64,000 nucleotides of DNA from Dactylonectria macrodidyma (taxonomy: Eukaryota > Ascomycota > Sordariomycetes > Hypocreales > Nectriaceae), in assembly GCA_020744425.1 (NCBI GenBank), contig JAGMUV010000001.1, forward strand, positions 5,642,001-5,706,000, in the 5' to 3' direction. Below the pieces are notes generated by a model that made no database searches, was not told the DNA's origin, and saw only the letters and a program-made list of their open reading frames with translations. A program made the position numbers and the translations under genes. Positions 31,159 to 41,679 of this stretch are shown piece after piece (position 1 is the first letter of the stretch; the number at the start of each line of letters is the position of its first letter).

Positions 31159-33792
31159 ATGGCTTCTCATTTGCAACCTGCCGTCCGAGACGCCGTCTCC
31201 AAGGCTTCGATGACTTTCTCCGGCCTCGTCAAGCGCATCGAAATTCCTCTGTCTCCCACGAGTCCCGCTGGCCTAGTTGAGGCGAACACAGTCGATCCCT
31301 GGGATAAATCAGGAAAGTATGCTCGCGGATGGTCGTACTTTGCGCTCGCCCTGATGGGCACCGTTATTGCTGTGCGGATATGGCATTTCTGGCAAGACAA
31401 GATTCGGCAAGCCATTTACAAGCATGAGGTCGAGGAGCACTACCGAAACGCCTATGCCCTCGAAGCGGAATACAACATGTCCATGTCAGGTTTGCCAACC
31501 GGGCAGACCGGCCACACTGCTCAAACCAGCCAGCATTTCTTCCCCGAGACTGAGGTCCGACGTGAGAAGAATTTCCGACCCAAGGCGCATTTTTCCTCCG
31601 TTGGCCTCGTTAATGATACCTTGGCCCTGTTTCGATGGATATTTTACCGCCCTATTCCGGACTTCATGTGGGGTAAACACAGATTTACATTTTCCTCACT
31701 GGCAGTCCTCACCTGTGTCTTCATTGCCCTCGCTTTCGTCACCCTCTACTGCTTCCTCCAGCAGCCCCTCTACTGGCAGAGCATCCAGTATGGCTCACCA
31801 CCACTGGCTGTTCGAGCTGGCATGATCGCCGTCGCCTTGACGCCATGGATTGTCGCAACCAGCATGAAGGCTAACGTGCTGAGCATCTTGATCGGCATTG
31901 GCCCCGAGCGACTCAACGTCTTCCACCGATGGGCAGCTTATCTCTGCCTGTTTCTCTCTCTCGTCCACACCATCCCCTTTTACATTCAGCCAGTTTGGGA
32001 TGACGGAGGCATGGAAATATTCCAACGTCTATTTCCTGGTGGCAGTGGCGTCATCTACGGCACTGGAATTGCCTGCCTTGTACCTTTGGTCTGGCTTTGT
32101 GTGGCCTCTCTGCCATTCATCAGGAGAATGGCGTATGAAGCCTTCGTTTGGCTGCATATCCCTGTTTCCATGGTGTATGTTGGCCTCCTTTTCTGGCATA
32201 CCAAGAACTTTCTCATGTCATGGAGCTATCTCTGGACTACAGTGGCAATCTGGGTATTTTGCTACATGATGAGATTCTTCAAGCTCAATTGGGTGCGGCC
32301 ATGGCGCCTGTCGTTCATGGTTGGTGACGAGGCAGCCATCACCTTGATGGCAGAGAATGCCATCAAAATTACTATCCCAACCCAAATGCGGTGGAAGCCT
32401 GGCCAGTATGTTTATCTGCGCATGCCTGGCATCTCGGTCTTCGAGAACCACCCCTTCACCATCTCGTCACTTTGCAGCGACGACTTTCCATCTGAGTATG
32501 GCGAGCAGTTCCGCGACTGCACCCTTGTATTCAGGCCCTATGGTGGGTTTACTCGCAAGGTTTTGGAGACGGCCATTGAGAAGGGACCATTCCACACCTA
32601 TCGTGCGTTCCTGGATGGCCCATATGGTGGAATGCGACGTGATCTTGCTGCATTCGATACTTGCATTCTCATTGCAGGAGGCAGTGGCATCACTGCCCTT
32701 GTATCACAACTCCTGGATCTCATCAAGAGGATGAGAGATGGCAAGGCGATCACCAAGAAGGTTGTCGTTGTTTGGGCCCTAAGGCGACTGGAAGCCATGG
32801 ATTGGTTCCGCGAGGAGTTGCGAATTTGTCGAGAAGCTGCTCCCCCGGATAGCGTCACCTGCAAGTTCTTCGTTACTTCAGCGGTTAGAAACCGACCTGG
32901 AATAGGGATGACACCTGCGTTTGGTGACCCGAGTGCCCAACACGGCCCCAACGGCCCCCGGGCTCTGACCCATGCATTCCACGACAAGCTGGATGGGTTT
33001 GTGGCGGGCATCGCATCCAAGCGAAACTCGGCTCTCATCCAGGCCGAGGCTGGAGGCGATCTTGAACGTGAGCGGGAGCTGCGGGCCGAAGACGAAGACC
33101 GCATCACTGCTCTGCCGCAACAGAAATATCTCCAACCTCATGCCCCTCTGCCGCCTTCTGGTCTCCCGCCTTCCAACCAGTGGTCAGCAACTGACGAATC
33201 ACTCAAGAGGCTCGAGGGTCACGGCTACCCTGAAGACAAGAAGGTTTCAATGGAGGATGTCCAAGATCAGGAATTCCATTTCCGGGCTTTGCAGAAGGAC
33301 AACCCACCTCACTTCAACTACGCACCGCCTTCACCACGTAAACTGCCTGCCGAGTCCAATCATGCCAGCGAAGATCTTCCTATCCACCCCCCTGAGTTTG
33401 CCCATCTCCGACGACCAGTGGACCCCGATGCCGCGAAGACACGCCCGACGTCGACCTTTGGCCCGCCTTCCGGGTTCGACTTCGGCTTCCCCCAGACGCC
33501 AACGGAGTTCCAAAAGAGTTTGATGCGTTTTGCCTTCCCTGTGCCGCACCAAATCGATGGAGGGTGGAGTGTCGAGTATGGCCGACCAGACCTTGGCTAC
33601 ATGCTAAAGGAATGGGCTACGGGGGGATCTGATGGGCGTGGCATCCTAGGGCGACGTACAGCTGTATTTGTGTGCGGTCCGCCGGCGATGAGAGTCGGCG
33701 TTGCGAACACAGTGGCGAAGCTGCAGGCGGAGATTTGGGGAGACGACGAGCTAGAGGAGATTTTCTTGCACACGGAGAACTATGCCTTGTAA
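31159..33792 (+). CDS. Large ferric-reductase-like flavocytochrome with interrupted NADPH domain
   Basis: Intronless, 877 residues. The ferric-reductase membrane core spans about 165-380, after an N-terminal helix near 55-75. Candidate heme histidines are VFHRWAAY (about H256), SLVHTIPF (about H270), VWLHIPVS (about H333) and LLFWHTKNF (about H347). The FAD motif ENHPFTISS is near 432, the NADPH motif GGSGIT near 508, and CGPPAM near 840. The distance between the last two motifs is about 330 residues, against roughly 100-120 in the other reductase of this window. The extra part (about 585-790) is charged and Pro-rich and looks disordered. No EF hands are present, so a NOX5-type oxidase is unlikely. 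The electron acceptor (iron, copper or oxygen) cannot be assigned. Confidence 0.85.
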   Translation: MASHLQPAVRDAVSKASMTFSGLVKRIEIPLSPTSPAGLVEANTVDPWDKSGKYARGWSYFALALMGTVIAVRIWHFWQDKIRQAIYKHEVEEHYRNAYALEAEYNMSMSGLPTGQTGHTAQTSQHFFPETEVRREKNFRPKAHFSSVGLVNDTLALFRWIFYRPIPDFMWGKHRFTFSSLAVLTCVFIALAFVTLYCFLQQPLYWQSIQYGSPPLAVRAGMIAVALTPWIVATSMKANVLSILIGIGPERLNVFHRWAAYLCLFLSLVHTIPFYIQPVWDDGGMEIFQRLFPGGSGVIYGTGIACLVPLVWLCVASLPFIRRMAYEAFVWLHIPVSMVYVGLLFWHTKNFLMSWSYLWTTVAIWVFCYMMRFFKLNWVRPWRLSFMVGDEAAITLMAENAIKITIPTQMRWKPGQYVYLRMPGISVFENHPFTISSLCSDDFPSEYGEQFRDCTLVFRPYGGFTRKVLETAIEKGPFHTYRAFLDGPYGGMRRDLAAFDTCILIAGGSGITALVSQLLDLIKRMRDGKAITKKVVVVWALRRLEAMDWFREELRICREAAPPDSVTCKFFVTSAVRNRPGIGMTPAFGDPSAQHGPNGPRALTHAFHDKLDGFVAGIASKRNSALIQAEAGGDLERERELRAEDEDRITALPQQKYLQPHAPLPPSGLPPSNQWSATDESLKRLEGHGYPEDKKVSMEDVQDQEFHFRALQKDNPPHFNYAPPSPRKLPAESNHASEDLPIHPPEFAHLRRPVDPDAAKTRPTSTFGPPSGFDFGFPQTPTEFQKSLMRFAFPVPHQIDGGWSVEYGRPDLGYMLKEWATGGSDGRGILGRRTAVFVCGPPAMRVGVANTVAKLQAEIWGDDELEEIFLHTENYAL

Positions 33793-34539
33793 AAGGGTGG
33801 TGGTGTGTAAAGACGTGTTACGATGAGGAGGCTTGTACTTGTATGGGATGACTGGAGCGAGATACCATGAGCGATGTGCTTTGCTGATACCTATGAGATA
33901 CCTACCTACATATACATGGACGGGCGAGAAAGCCTGGGCCATACGACTACGTATACAACTTAATCATCTACTATTTGTTTATCTGTCATTCTCGTTCACA
34001 ATGATCAACTGCCATCTTCGCTTGAACGATGCTTTCGGGAGGGGTTCTTTTTGAGTAGCGAGGCCGGCTGGTCGGACGGGCCAAGAGAATTGGTATTCTG
34101 GACGCGTGGGGGGAACATGAGGAGACATGATGAGCCATGACAAGAGGTAAGCAGGCCAAAGAGGTTCCCGCGGTGATGCCATAGCGACTCCACCATGACA
34201 AGAGCCGCATGCGGGCTTTCATGACGCGATGTTGATTGGCAAACGCAGAGCTGCAACCAGGGACGTGCATCACCGAAGTGTGGAGGAGTTGTGAGCTAAG
34301 AGGCACCTTGATGGCCAGCTTCACGCGCCGCGCCGCAGCGACCACGGGGATATTTGAATCGAGTGAGCCCTGGACTAGGCTGTGAGGGGTCATTTTTATC
34401 TTCCCCGCCACTTATTCTCTCAGCTTTCGTCCAATTGCCTCTCACTACACCCTTGAGCGCCATCTGCTCTCTATTTTCCCGCCTGCCTCTGGCTCTCTTA
34501 CACGCCTCAAGTCTTCTCTCTCCTCTTGATACATCCACA
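33793..34539. other. Intergenic spacer
   Basis: About 750 bp between tandem + strand genes. Its last 150 bases are C/T-rich leader sequence. Nothing else recognised. Confidence 0.5.
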
Positions 34540-35089
34540 ATGTCTCTCCTGGCAGAAGTCCCCGAGAGGGATATAGAAAAAATCTCAAAAGGATGGTCCA
34601 TCGCCATGAACTACTCCCAGGAACGCTTGAAGCGTGTCTACGACCTCAAGCGCGACCAACTCGAGGACGCCGTCAACGAGGGCCGCGTGGTCCTAGAGAC
34701 TGTCTGCCTGTTTATGCACGCCTGCATCAAGCATGGCCAATACAAGTGAGCGATAAGCCCTTTACCTCTGTTATTTGGGCATACGAGACTGATTGTTGCT
34801 TTCAAGACTACCGCTCGAGTTCTGGCGGGTCCTGCACGCAGAGTATGGCATCGTCGTGTACCCGTCCGCGTTTACAGAGGACGTCGAAATCCAAGGATTG
34901 GGGACGGATGTAACTTTTACGGAAGCTTATTATGGACACATCAGTAGGTTCTGGTCTACAGTGGCACCTTAGAGATGCCTGAAGCTAATGTCTAATGCAG
35001 TGATGTTTCCCACATGCTGCGGGGGAAAGCATCCTCCCCGGTGTCCTTTCGAGTTTCTTCAAGAACCACCACCGGTGTACGAGAAATAA
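34540..35089 (+). CDS. Uncharacterised 143-residue protein with Cys/His-rich tail
   Basis: Three exons (34540-34745, 34807-34943, 35001-35089). Donors are GTGAGC and GTAGGT; acceptors are TTTCAAG and ATGCAG; frame is kept. The first 75 residues are helical and charged (MSLLAEVPERDIEKISKGW, then a Lys/Arg/Glu-rich stretch). The middle is LPLEFWRVLHAEYGIVVYPS, and the tail holds the compact MFPTCCGGKHPPRCPFEF motif with three Cys and one His that could bind metal. There is no signal peptide or membrane helix. I do not recognise the family. The conserved-looking core and clean intron pattern support a real gene. A TA-rich minisatellite lies 260 bp downstream. Confidence 0.65.
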
Positions 35090-35517
35090 ACAGAAAGGGT
35101 CAATGATAATGATAATGAATGCGGGGTGTGAAAGGGGGGAGTAGGGAGTGGCGACATTTCCACCGAACGGATACAGGGGCTCGGCTGGCTGGAGTGAAGA
35201 ACTCGATGGAAGGACAGCGGACAGGTGGACTGGGCCATGTGATAGAAGCCCCCTATCAACGCATGTGGCCCGTTTTGACCTTGACAGATATTGATAGATT
35301 CTCAAAGGCCTGAGAGATGCGAATCCACATCCGTCTGTACAAACTTCATATATATGTTATATATGTTATATATGTTATATATGTTATATATGTTATATAT
35401 GTTATATATGTTATATATGTTATATATGTTATATATGTTATATATGTTATATATGACACGAGCACCAAAACCAGGCCCAAACACATAATCACTCACCCAT
35501 ACATGTCTCATCCGAGC
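35090..35517. other. Intergenic spacer containing a 9-bp minisatellite
   Basis: About 430 bp between convergent genes. The second half is largely the ATATATGTT tandem array listed separately; the rest shows nothing. Confidence 0.6.
35349..35454. repeat. Tandem 9-bp repeat (ATATATGTT) x about 11.5
   Basis: The GTT trinucleotide recurs every 9 bases at 35356, 35365 and so on up to 35446, with intervening ATATAT. The copies are identical, which suggests recent expansion. Because 9 is divisible by 3, long frames (repeats of Tyr-Val-Ile or Asn-Ile-Tyr) run through it on both strands; these are artefacts. Confidence 0.97.
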
Positions 35518-36078
35518 TCATGCCTCCTCCCGCTGCCCCATGGCTCCATCCCGATTCGCCCTCCATACACCCTCCTCGCCCTCAAACTCCTCGCGCTTCC
35601 AGATCTCGACCCCGGCTTTGCACTCCTCCAGCGCCTCCTCTCCCGCGCGCCAGGCGGCCTGTCGGTGCGGGCTCGATACGGCGATGAGGATGCTCTCCTC
35701 GCCGATGGGAACTGTGCCGAGACGGTGAACCATGGCGATGCCCTTGAGGCCGTGCTTGGTGCGCATGGCCTGGGCGATGGCGAGCATCGACCGCACGGCG
35801 CGGGGGTGGTAGGAGGAGTACTGGAGTTCCTTGACGGGCTTGCCGCCGAAGGAGTCTCGAGTGGTGCCTAGAGCTTCGAGTTAGCGGCGGGATAATATGC
35901 GGAAGACGATCACTTCGAAACTACCTGCGAAGATAATGATAGCTCCGGCTCCGGGATCCCGGACTCGATCCATGGTGGCTTGGACGTTGAGATAGTCATG
36001 GGTGAGTGCGACATAGCAACCTTCTTCTGCCGCCTCCCATATCTTATCTTCCACCTTGGGTTTTTCTACTGCAGCCAT
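35518..36078 (-). CDS. Molybdopterin synthase large subunit (MoaE/Mocs2B family)
   Basis: Two exons in transcript order 36078-35925 and 35867-35518, giving 167 residues. The join (CAG|GTAGTT ... CTAG|GC) restores IIIFAGTTRDSFGGKPV, the MoaE signature. The enzyme adds the dithiolene sulfurs to precursor Z in molybdenum cofactor synthesis, together with a small thiocarboxylated subunit (not in the window). Other landmarks are LQYSSYHPRA, IAMVHRLGTVPIGEESI and the SPHRQAAWRAGEEALEECK helix. In the next stretch, VEIWKREEFEGEE contains the catalytic-loop lysine region (IWKRE). The length is normal for the family. It is divergent from the RBM5-like gene over about 510 bp. Needed for nitrate reductase and other molybdoenzymes in fungi (Aspergillus cnxH is the equivalent). 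Confidence 0.92.
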
Positions 36079-36590
36079 GGCTCAACGTGTTGCACGAAAA
36101 AAAGGTAGCTACTTAGGTGTATGTGGGTGGTGCAGTTCTACCTAACTGGGTGTCTATATGTGTCACTCAGAGGGTGGGGGAGATCAATATGCCTCTTTGG
36201 GTCACCGATTAGATTGTTGCTAAAGACCGTAAGTATCGAATTTCTACAAATGAAACTCGAACATCACGATTTCATAAATACAGAAATCATGAACGTATGC
36301 TATCGTATTTCCTACCATAATGTTGTTTACTCCGAAATTTCCGTTTACCATTTGTGACAATGCGCTCGTCCAAGCTTCACGGAGGGGCACACTGGGCAGT
36401 GAGGACAATTGAGCAGCTGACTAAGCTGAATCGCAAGCTTGGCCTACAAGGGTGCGCTATTCCTTTGTTCCATGTTTCGAATCCTCGACAAGCTCCAATC
36501 TCCTACTTCGCCACTTCGAAACACCAAGAAATCGAAACCAACGACCCCTCACTCCTCTCGTTCTCCAAGATCGTGCGAGCTGTCGCCGTT
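36079..36590. other. Divergent intergenic region, MoaE / RBM5-like
   Basis: About 510 bp, A/T-rich in the middle (36220-36360). It must carry both promoters. No specific motif identified. Confidence 0.5.
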
Positions 36591-39513
36591 ATGCACGACG
36601 AATACCCGGCGCGATCCTCGGATCGCGGGAGGGACTCCAGCCGGAGGCCCCAAGACCAGGACTTCCAAGAGCGACAGGACGCCTACCGATCGCGGCAGGG
36701 TAAAGACACAGCCCGCGCTTCAGGAATATGAAACACCCGAGAAGGACCATCATGGATCATTTGAGCTTGACGGCTAACTTCCCCACGGGACGGCGAGACC
36801 AGTCTAGGTCTCCACCCCGCCAAGCGTTTCCCGACGACTCAAGGGGCAGAGATTCGCGATACCACGGCGACGATATGCGCCACGAGAGGGACTACGATGG
36901 CCATTATGGCCGAGGCGACGAAGAGTATTCGAAAAGGGGAGGCTCCTCGCGGGGATCGAGACATCACGCCCGAGATGAGCATGACTATGGTGGCATGTAC
37001 GACGACGGATACCAGGGCGAGGGCGACTATGGTCGCGACCGGTATGGGGACGAGAGCTACCAGCGCGAACGTTCTACATACCGGGAAAGCGACGACAGAA
37101 GATCGCGATCTCGATCTGGTAGTCGCAACAACCGAAGCCACTCCCACAGCCCAACGCGCGAGGCCGGGAAACCTAGTGATACAGTTATCCTCGAGGGCCT
37201 ACCATATAACGTATCGTCGAGTGAGGTTGGTACCCTACTGATCTGAGCGCTTGCTTCAACACCGATTGGCGAAGCTTCTGGTCGCCGACCTGGAGTCAGC
37301 TGTCCAACAGAATATTCTCTACGCCGTTGCGCTCCCTTCCGGGAGCTTGTCCTCGGACACCAACACTGTCACCACGACATGCCTCGATGAACGATCCGCT
37401 TTATTGGTTCACAATGACTAATTGAAGGACCTACAGCTGCGCGATAGCCTCCTGCAATTCTCCGTCGCCGCCGAGTTTCCGTCTATTGATGTTCGCGTCA
37501 CAGCTTCCAAGGGTACTACTTGCATCGATATTTCCTAGTGGCTGGCAGCATAGTGCTAACGTATGATAGGGCATTGCCGGGCGTTTGTTCAATTTCAAGA
37601 AGTCGACCACGCTGTTGTCTTCATGAGAGAGCATTATCCAAAGTTGTATCTTGAGTTGGCCCACTCTACTGATGACGTGCCAGACGGGAAGTTTGAAGCA
37701 TACATTCATTATGCCCGCAGCCGGGAGAGCCGAGAGGAAGTAGATCCACGAGTAACCGGTGGCAGCAATTGGAGCTGTTCCACAGTGAGTATCTGATATC
37801 CAATAATGCACCGCATCCCGCTGACGACCCGCAGTGCGACTTTTCCAACTACTCGACGCGGATCAAGTGCAAGATTTGCGGCGGTCCCCAGCCTGGTCAG
37901 TCTCTACCTCGCAGCCCTGAATTATCAGCTAACGGCATGATGCCTAAGCCCCGAATTGGCAACAAAACCTGACAGGCGTAACTGATGCTGCCAATGTGCC
38001 CTCTCAGATTCTGGTCGTATACCCGTTAGCCCCCTTCGTCAACGAGGACATGTTTGTCACCGACATTAAAAAGCTGGAAGTGGAGAAAACAGACAGCACA
38101 AAGGACAGTTCCAACGGAGCGCCCAAACTCAAGTCAACGGCACCCACTGGCAACACTGCAGGATACGGTGCAAGACCTGGTTCGCTGCATCGTGTTTTTC
38201 TAATGCGCGACACACACACGGACGAGTCGTTCAAGTATGGGTTTGCCGAGTTTTGGACCTTGGAAGACGCTGCCGCTGCCGTGACCAAATTCCACAAGTC
38301 GCGATCTTTCATGGTTGCGGCATGCCCAGTTACAGTCTCGACCATTCACATGGGCGTCTTTGTCCCAGAAGAACGGCAGGTGACGCCTGGCATCGAGCAC
38401 ATGTCGTTCAACCCCCTGTTCAACCCCAGTCTCCGTGTACGGTATCGAGACCTCCACGTATATCCCAGCGAAAAGATAGTGACACCAAGCCCTCCTAGCG
38501 GTAACGATGCCGCAAAGGCAGACGTTGATGAGGCGAACGATGGCAAAAAGTCGAAGAAGCGGAAGGCTGAAGGAACATCTGCTGGGAATGCGACTAAGAA
38601 GCTAGTGCCCATGGCTGGGCAGATGGCTATGTGGCAGCGGAAGAGGGGTGAACTCCGAGGCGATGACCGTGGCTCAAATGACAATGGATTACAAAATGCG
38701 GAAGGGGATGATCAAGATCGAGCATCTGTGCGAATATCGCTCTCGGGAAACGCAACGGAAATAAAACCTCAGGGTCCCATCAAGATATCGCTTTCTGGAG
38801 CTACGAAGCTTGGAGCCCCCCAGGACCCCAGCGCAAGAAAGTCTACGACTCCCGAACCGGCTGCTGCATCCGACAACAAGCTGCAGACCCAGCTCGACTT
38901 GAGCAACGCGGCAGTCTCATACGTGGACCGAGAACGGTTGATGTGTCTGATATGTATGCGCAAGTACAAATCGATAGACGAAGTCAACATCCACGAGAAG
39001 TCTCGGAACCACAAGACTGCCACGGAAAACGAAGACCAGGTCAAAGCAGCCCTACCCAGGCTCGCAACTCGCGACAAAAGGCTTCAGAAGCAGGCCCAGG
39101 AAAATCCAGACTCTACACCCGCAGCCTCGCAGTACCGCGACCGAGCCAAAGAGCGGCGCCAGGTGTACAACCAGCCCACTAAGCCGACGCCCACGACCGG
39201 GCAACCGAACAAACTCAGACAGGCCCCCAAGCAGGAGGAGAGCGCCCAACTGGCGAAACCAGCGCAGTCCAAGGGAGCCGGAATGCTGGCCAAGATGGGC
39301 TGGTCCGCGGGCGCGGGTCTGGGCGCCAACAGTGATGGTCGCACTGATGCCATCGCGACGAACGCTTACCAGGAGGGCGTCGGTCTCGGTGCCGAGGGCG
39401 GCAACTTGGGCGACGCTGCACAGCTTGCGGAACGCAAAACCAAGAACAGTTATACCGACTATTTGAATACTGTGCAAGACAAAGCCAGAGACCGGTACAA
39501 CAAGATGGGCTAG
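36591..39513 (+). CDS. RBM5/RBM10-like RNA-binding splicing factor with G-patch
   Basis: Six exons (36591-36699, 36798-37225, 37437-37512, 37570-37784, 37835-37895, 37976-39513), 808 residues. Domain order: an Arg/Ser/Asp-rich N-terminus (1-160); RRM1 from DTVILEGLPYNVSS (about 162-245); a RanBP2-type zinc finger, NWSC...CDFS...CKICGG (about 272-295, split by an intron); a second RRM-like segment, SQILVVYPLAPFV... (about 302-420); a C2H2 finger, CLICMRKYKSIDEVNIHEKS (about 618-640); and a G-patch, GMLAKMGWSAGAGLG (about 733-780). This order is that of metazoan RBM5/6/10, which act in the early spliceosome and alternative splicing. The G-patch probably engages a DEAH helicase. The first exon join (36699/36798) is the least certain; it keeps the charged stretch in frame and has a GGCTAAC branch site. 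No OCRE domain was recognised. Confidence 0.88.
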
Positions 39514-39948
39514 GCGTTGAGTGAGGATGGGTCAGTCAGTATCTCAAGACAATTGGTAGCGCTCAGCTATGCATGTATTTTTACGTGATTTGATGATAGG
39601 ATGGCATTTTTATGGAAAAGGGATCACGTATAGAAGAAGGCCTTGAACGAATGGCACTCAAGATAAGGTTCATAGCGAGCAATTAAATTTAAGCTCTATT
39701 TAAGCATTGTTTGTATCCATCATGACATCCCATGTACTATGTGCCAATGTGGCAGAGAAACTATTTGAAACGATAATTATTTCCAATAAGCAAGGGTATC
39801 GTATATACAAAGCACCTTTCGGCAGCGGTAGCGGCTCGCCGCCGTTCCGAGAGATATGGTCGTCACATATATACACACATCCACGTAGCCGACGTGGGAA
39901 AAGAACAGGCGCGTTAACTCGGAGCTCGAGTAGCTGCTGATTCTTCGC
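39514..39948. other. Intergenic spacer, convergent genes
   Basis: About 435 bp between the 3' ends of the RBM5-like and aspartic protease genes. A/T-rich; no feature recognised. Confidence 0.5.
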
Positions 39949-41309
39949 TCATAGCAGAACCGCCGCGGCACCCACAGCCATCATGAGTGAAGCAACCAGG
40001 GCGGGGGCCAGGTGGCCGGCGGCGCTGTCGTCGTCGTCGTCGTTACCGCTGCCTGAGGAATCGTCAGGGGTTGCCGTGACTGTGACGGTGGGACGGGCCC
40101 CCGACGAGCCCGAGTCCGTGGAGGAGTCGGAGCTCGAGCTCGTTGGGGATACCGTGGACTTACTAGCGACGCCGGTGACGTTGGGGAAATCGGTGTCACC
40201 AGCCTTGAGCTCGATGATGTCGCTGTCGTTCGTGCCGGTGTTGGCCTCGGCCAGGCCGATTTGCTCGTTGTCCAGGTCGTAGACGACGTAAGCGGAGCGC
40301 AGGAAGGTGTCACCCAGCAAAGCGAAGTCGGAGTCAGTGACGCCGTAGTCGGCCGCAGAAGCGACGCCGAACATGCAAGCACCCTCCCAGCCGTCAAAGA
40401 TCTGGCTAAGTTGAGAGTCGTTCATGATCTCGTCTTGGATGGAAGCGAAGGAGTCGACTACCATTTCTCTCATGGGGACACTAATGGTCTTGTCGCCAAA
40501 GGTGAAATCGATGGAAATACCGTCGCCCTTGGAGTCGGCGTAGGCACAGTCAACGAAGGGAACGTCGAGGCCCGTGACGGTGCGGATGTCGAAGGCGTCC
40601 CAGAGGTCGTTGGTCTGCGAGGCGGGGAGGAGGCAGATGGTAGAGCCAGAGTCGAGAATGGCTTTGGCACTGAAGCTGGACACACTGCTCATGTCATCGC
40701 CGTCCTTGGTGACCTTAAACGAGTCCATCTCAACCGTGAAGGAGGTGATGTTGTTGTCGAGAGACTGGAAGTCCGACTGGAGAGGGAGGGTCGTGAGGGA
40801 GCCAACGAACTTGGCCTTATCGATGCCTCCGAAGAGGATGGTGCCAGAGGAGGCGCTGAGGTCGTTCTAAAGGACGGGTTAGTCGAGCTTCCTCATCGAG
40901 ACATGGCTGACAGTTCAAGGGCATGTCAGCGAGTCGCGATGATGGCAAACATACCAAGTACAAGCTAAAAGCATTGGTGTTGATGTAGCCTTGGGACACC
41001 ATGTTGTTGAGGATGGTGGGGTATTCAGAGTCGGCAGCGACGTTGGCAGCAAAGCCCAAGCCCATGATACCGGTTGGGCGTACTGACTTGGTGGCGAGTC
41101 CAAGCTTCTGGTTTGTGATTTCCTTGCCCCCGATGGTGACAGTGTCATTGAAGTAGTCGCCACGGATTCTGCGCGTGTCGAGGTAGGTGATGTCGAAGCC
41201 ACCCTGATCGACAGTCTTGAAAGTGTCACTATCGTCGGGATTGACTATAAGCGATTGTCAGTAAGGCCGTGTCAGGAAAATTCCGAACAAAGGGTTGCGT
41301 TATATGGTG

Positions 41310-41340
<31 letters not shown>

Positions 41341-41679
41341 AAGACAATGCGCCGGATCGCGATCAAACATACAAGTCGTCATGCAGTAGCCATTGGTCTC
41401 TTGTAGTGAAACACTGTTGCACAAGTCCGTGTCGACAGAGTTGACCCAGGTATCACTGCTACCTGTGTCAAGCAGGAAGCCGATCTTTTGGCCGGGGGTA
41501 CCGATTTCAAATTCCGCATAGTAGCCGCCACCGGTGATGTTATTGATGGCCTGGAGGCTCAGAGTATCGCGCTTGGTGATGCTCAGGGCGAGGTCGAGCT
41601 TGAATCTGGAAAAGTCGACGGAGACGGTGCCGGCCGAGGCGCACGTGGCGGCCAGAGATAATAGAGGGAGAGAGCGCAT
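39949..41679 (-). CDS. GPI-anchored aspartic protease (yapsin/candidapepsin type)
   Basis: Three exons in transcript order 41679-41373, 41244-40955, 40866-39949, giving 504 residues. The signal peptide is MRSLPLLSLAATCASAG. The pro-region is short and ends near KR (about 36), a likely Kex2 site. The two catalytic aspartates are in LLDTGSSDTW (about D71) and AILDSGSTICLLP (about D275). Additional pepsin-fold landmarks are GIMGLGF and FALLGDTFLRSAYVVYDL. The C-terminus is Ser/Thr-rich, then acidic DDDDD, then a hydrophobic tail (LAPALVASLMMAVGAAAVLL), a typical GPI signal. It is expected at the cell surface or wall, processing or shedding secreted proteins. The first intron (41245-41372) contains a 21-C/12-A homopolymer junction (T12G21 on the coding strand). 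Open frames extending through that intron are not coding. Confidence 0.9.
41310..41342. repeat. C21-A12 homopolymer junction inside a protease intron
   Basis: Twenty-one C followed by twelve A on the + strand, lying wholly within intron 1 of the aspartic protease gene. A shorter A11-C6 junction sits in the same gene's upstream region at 41880-41896. Both are liable to length change. Confidence 0.9.

Noticed and set aside
31159..33792. NADPH oxidase (NOX) identity for the large reductase
   Set aside because: No EF hands and no clear NOX-specific segments; the layout fits the FRE group better, although an oxidase cannot be fully excluded.
35302..35871. Frames with repeated Tyr-Val-Ile or Tyr-Asn-Ile; CRISPR-like regular spacing
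   Set aside because: The repeats are a 9-bp tandem array without spacers, and the frames exist only because 9 is divisible by three.
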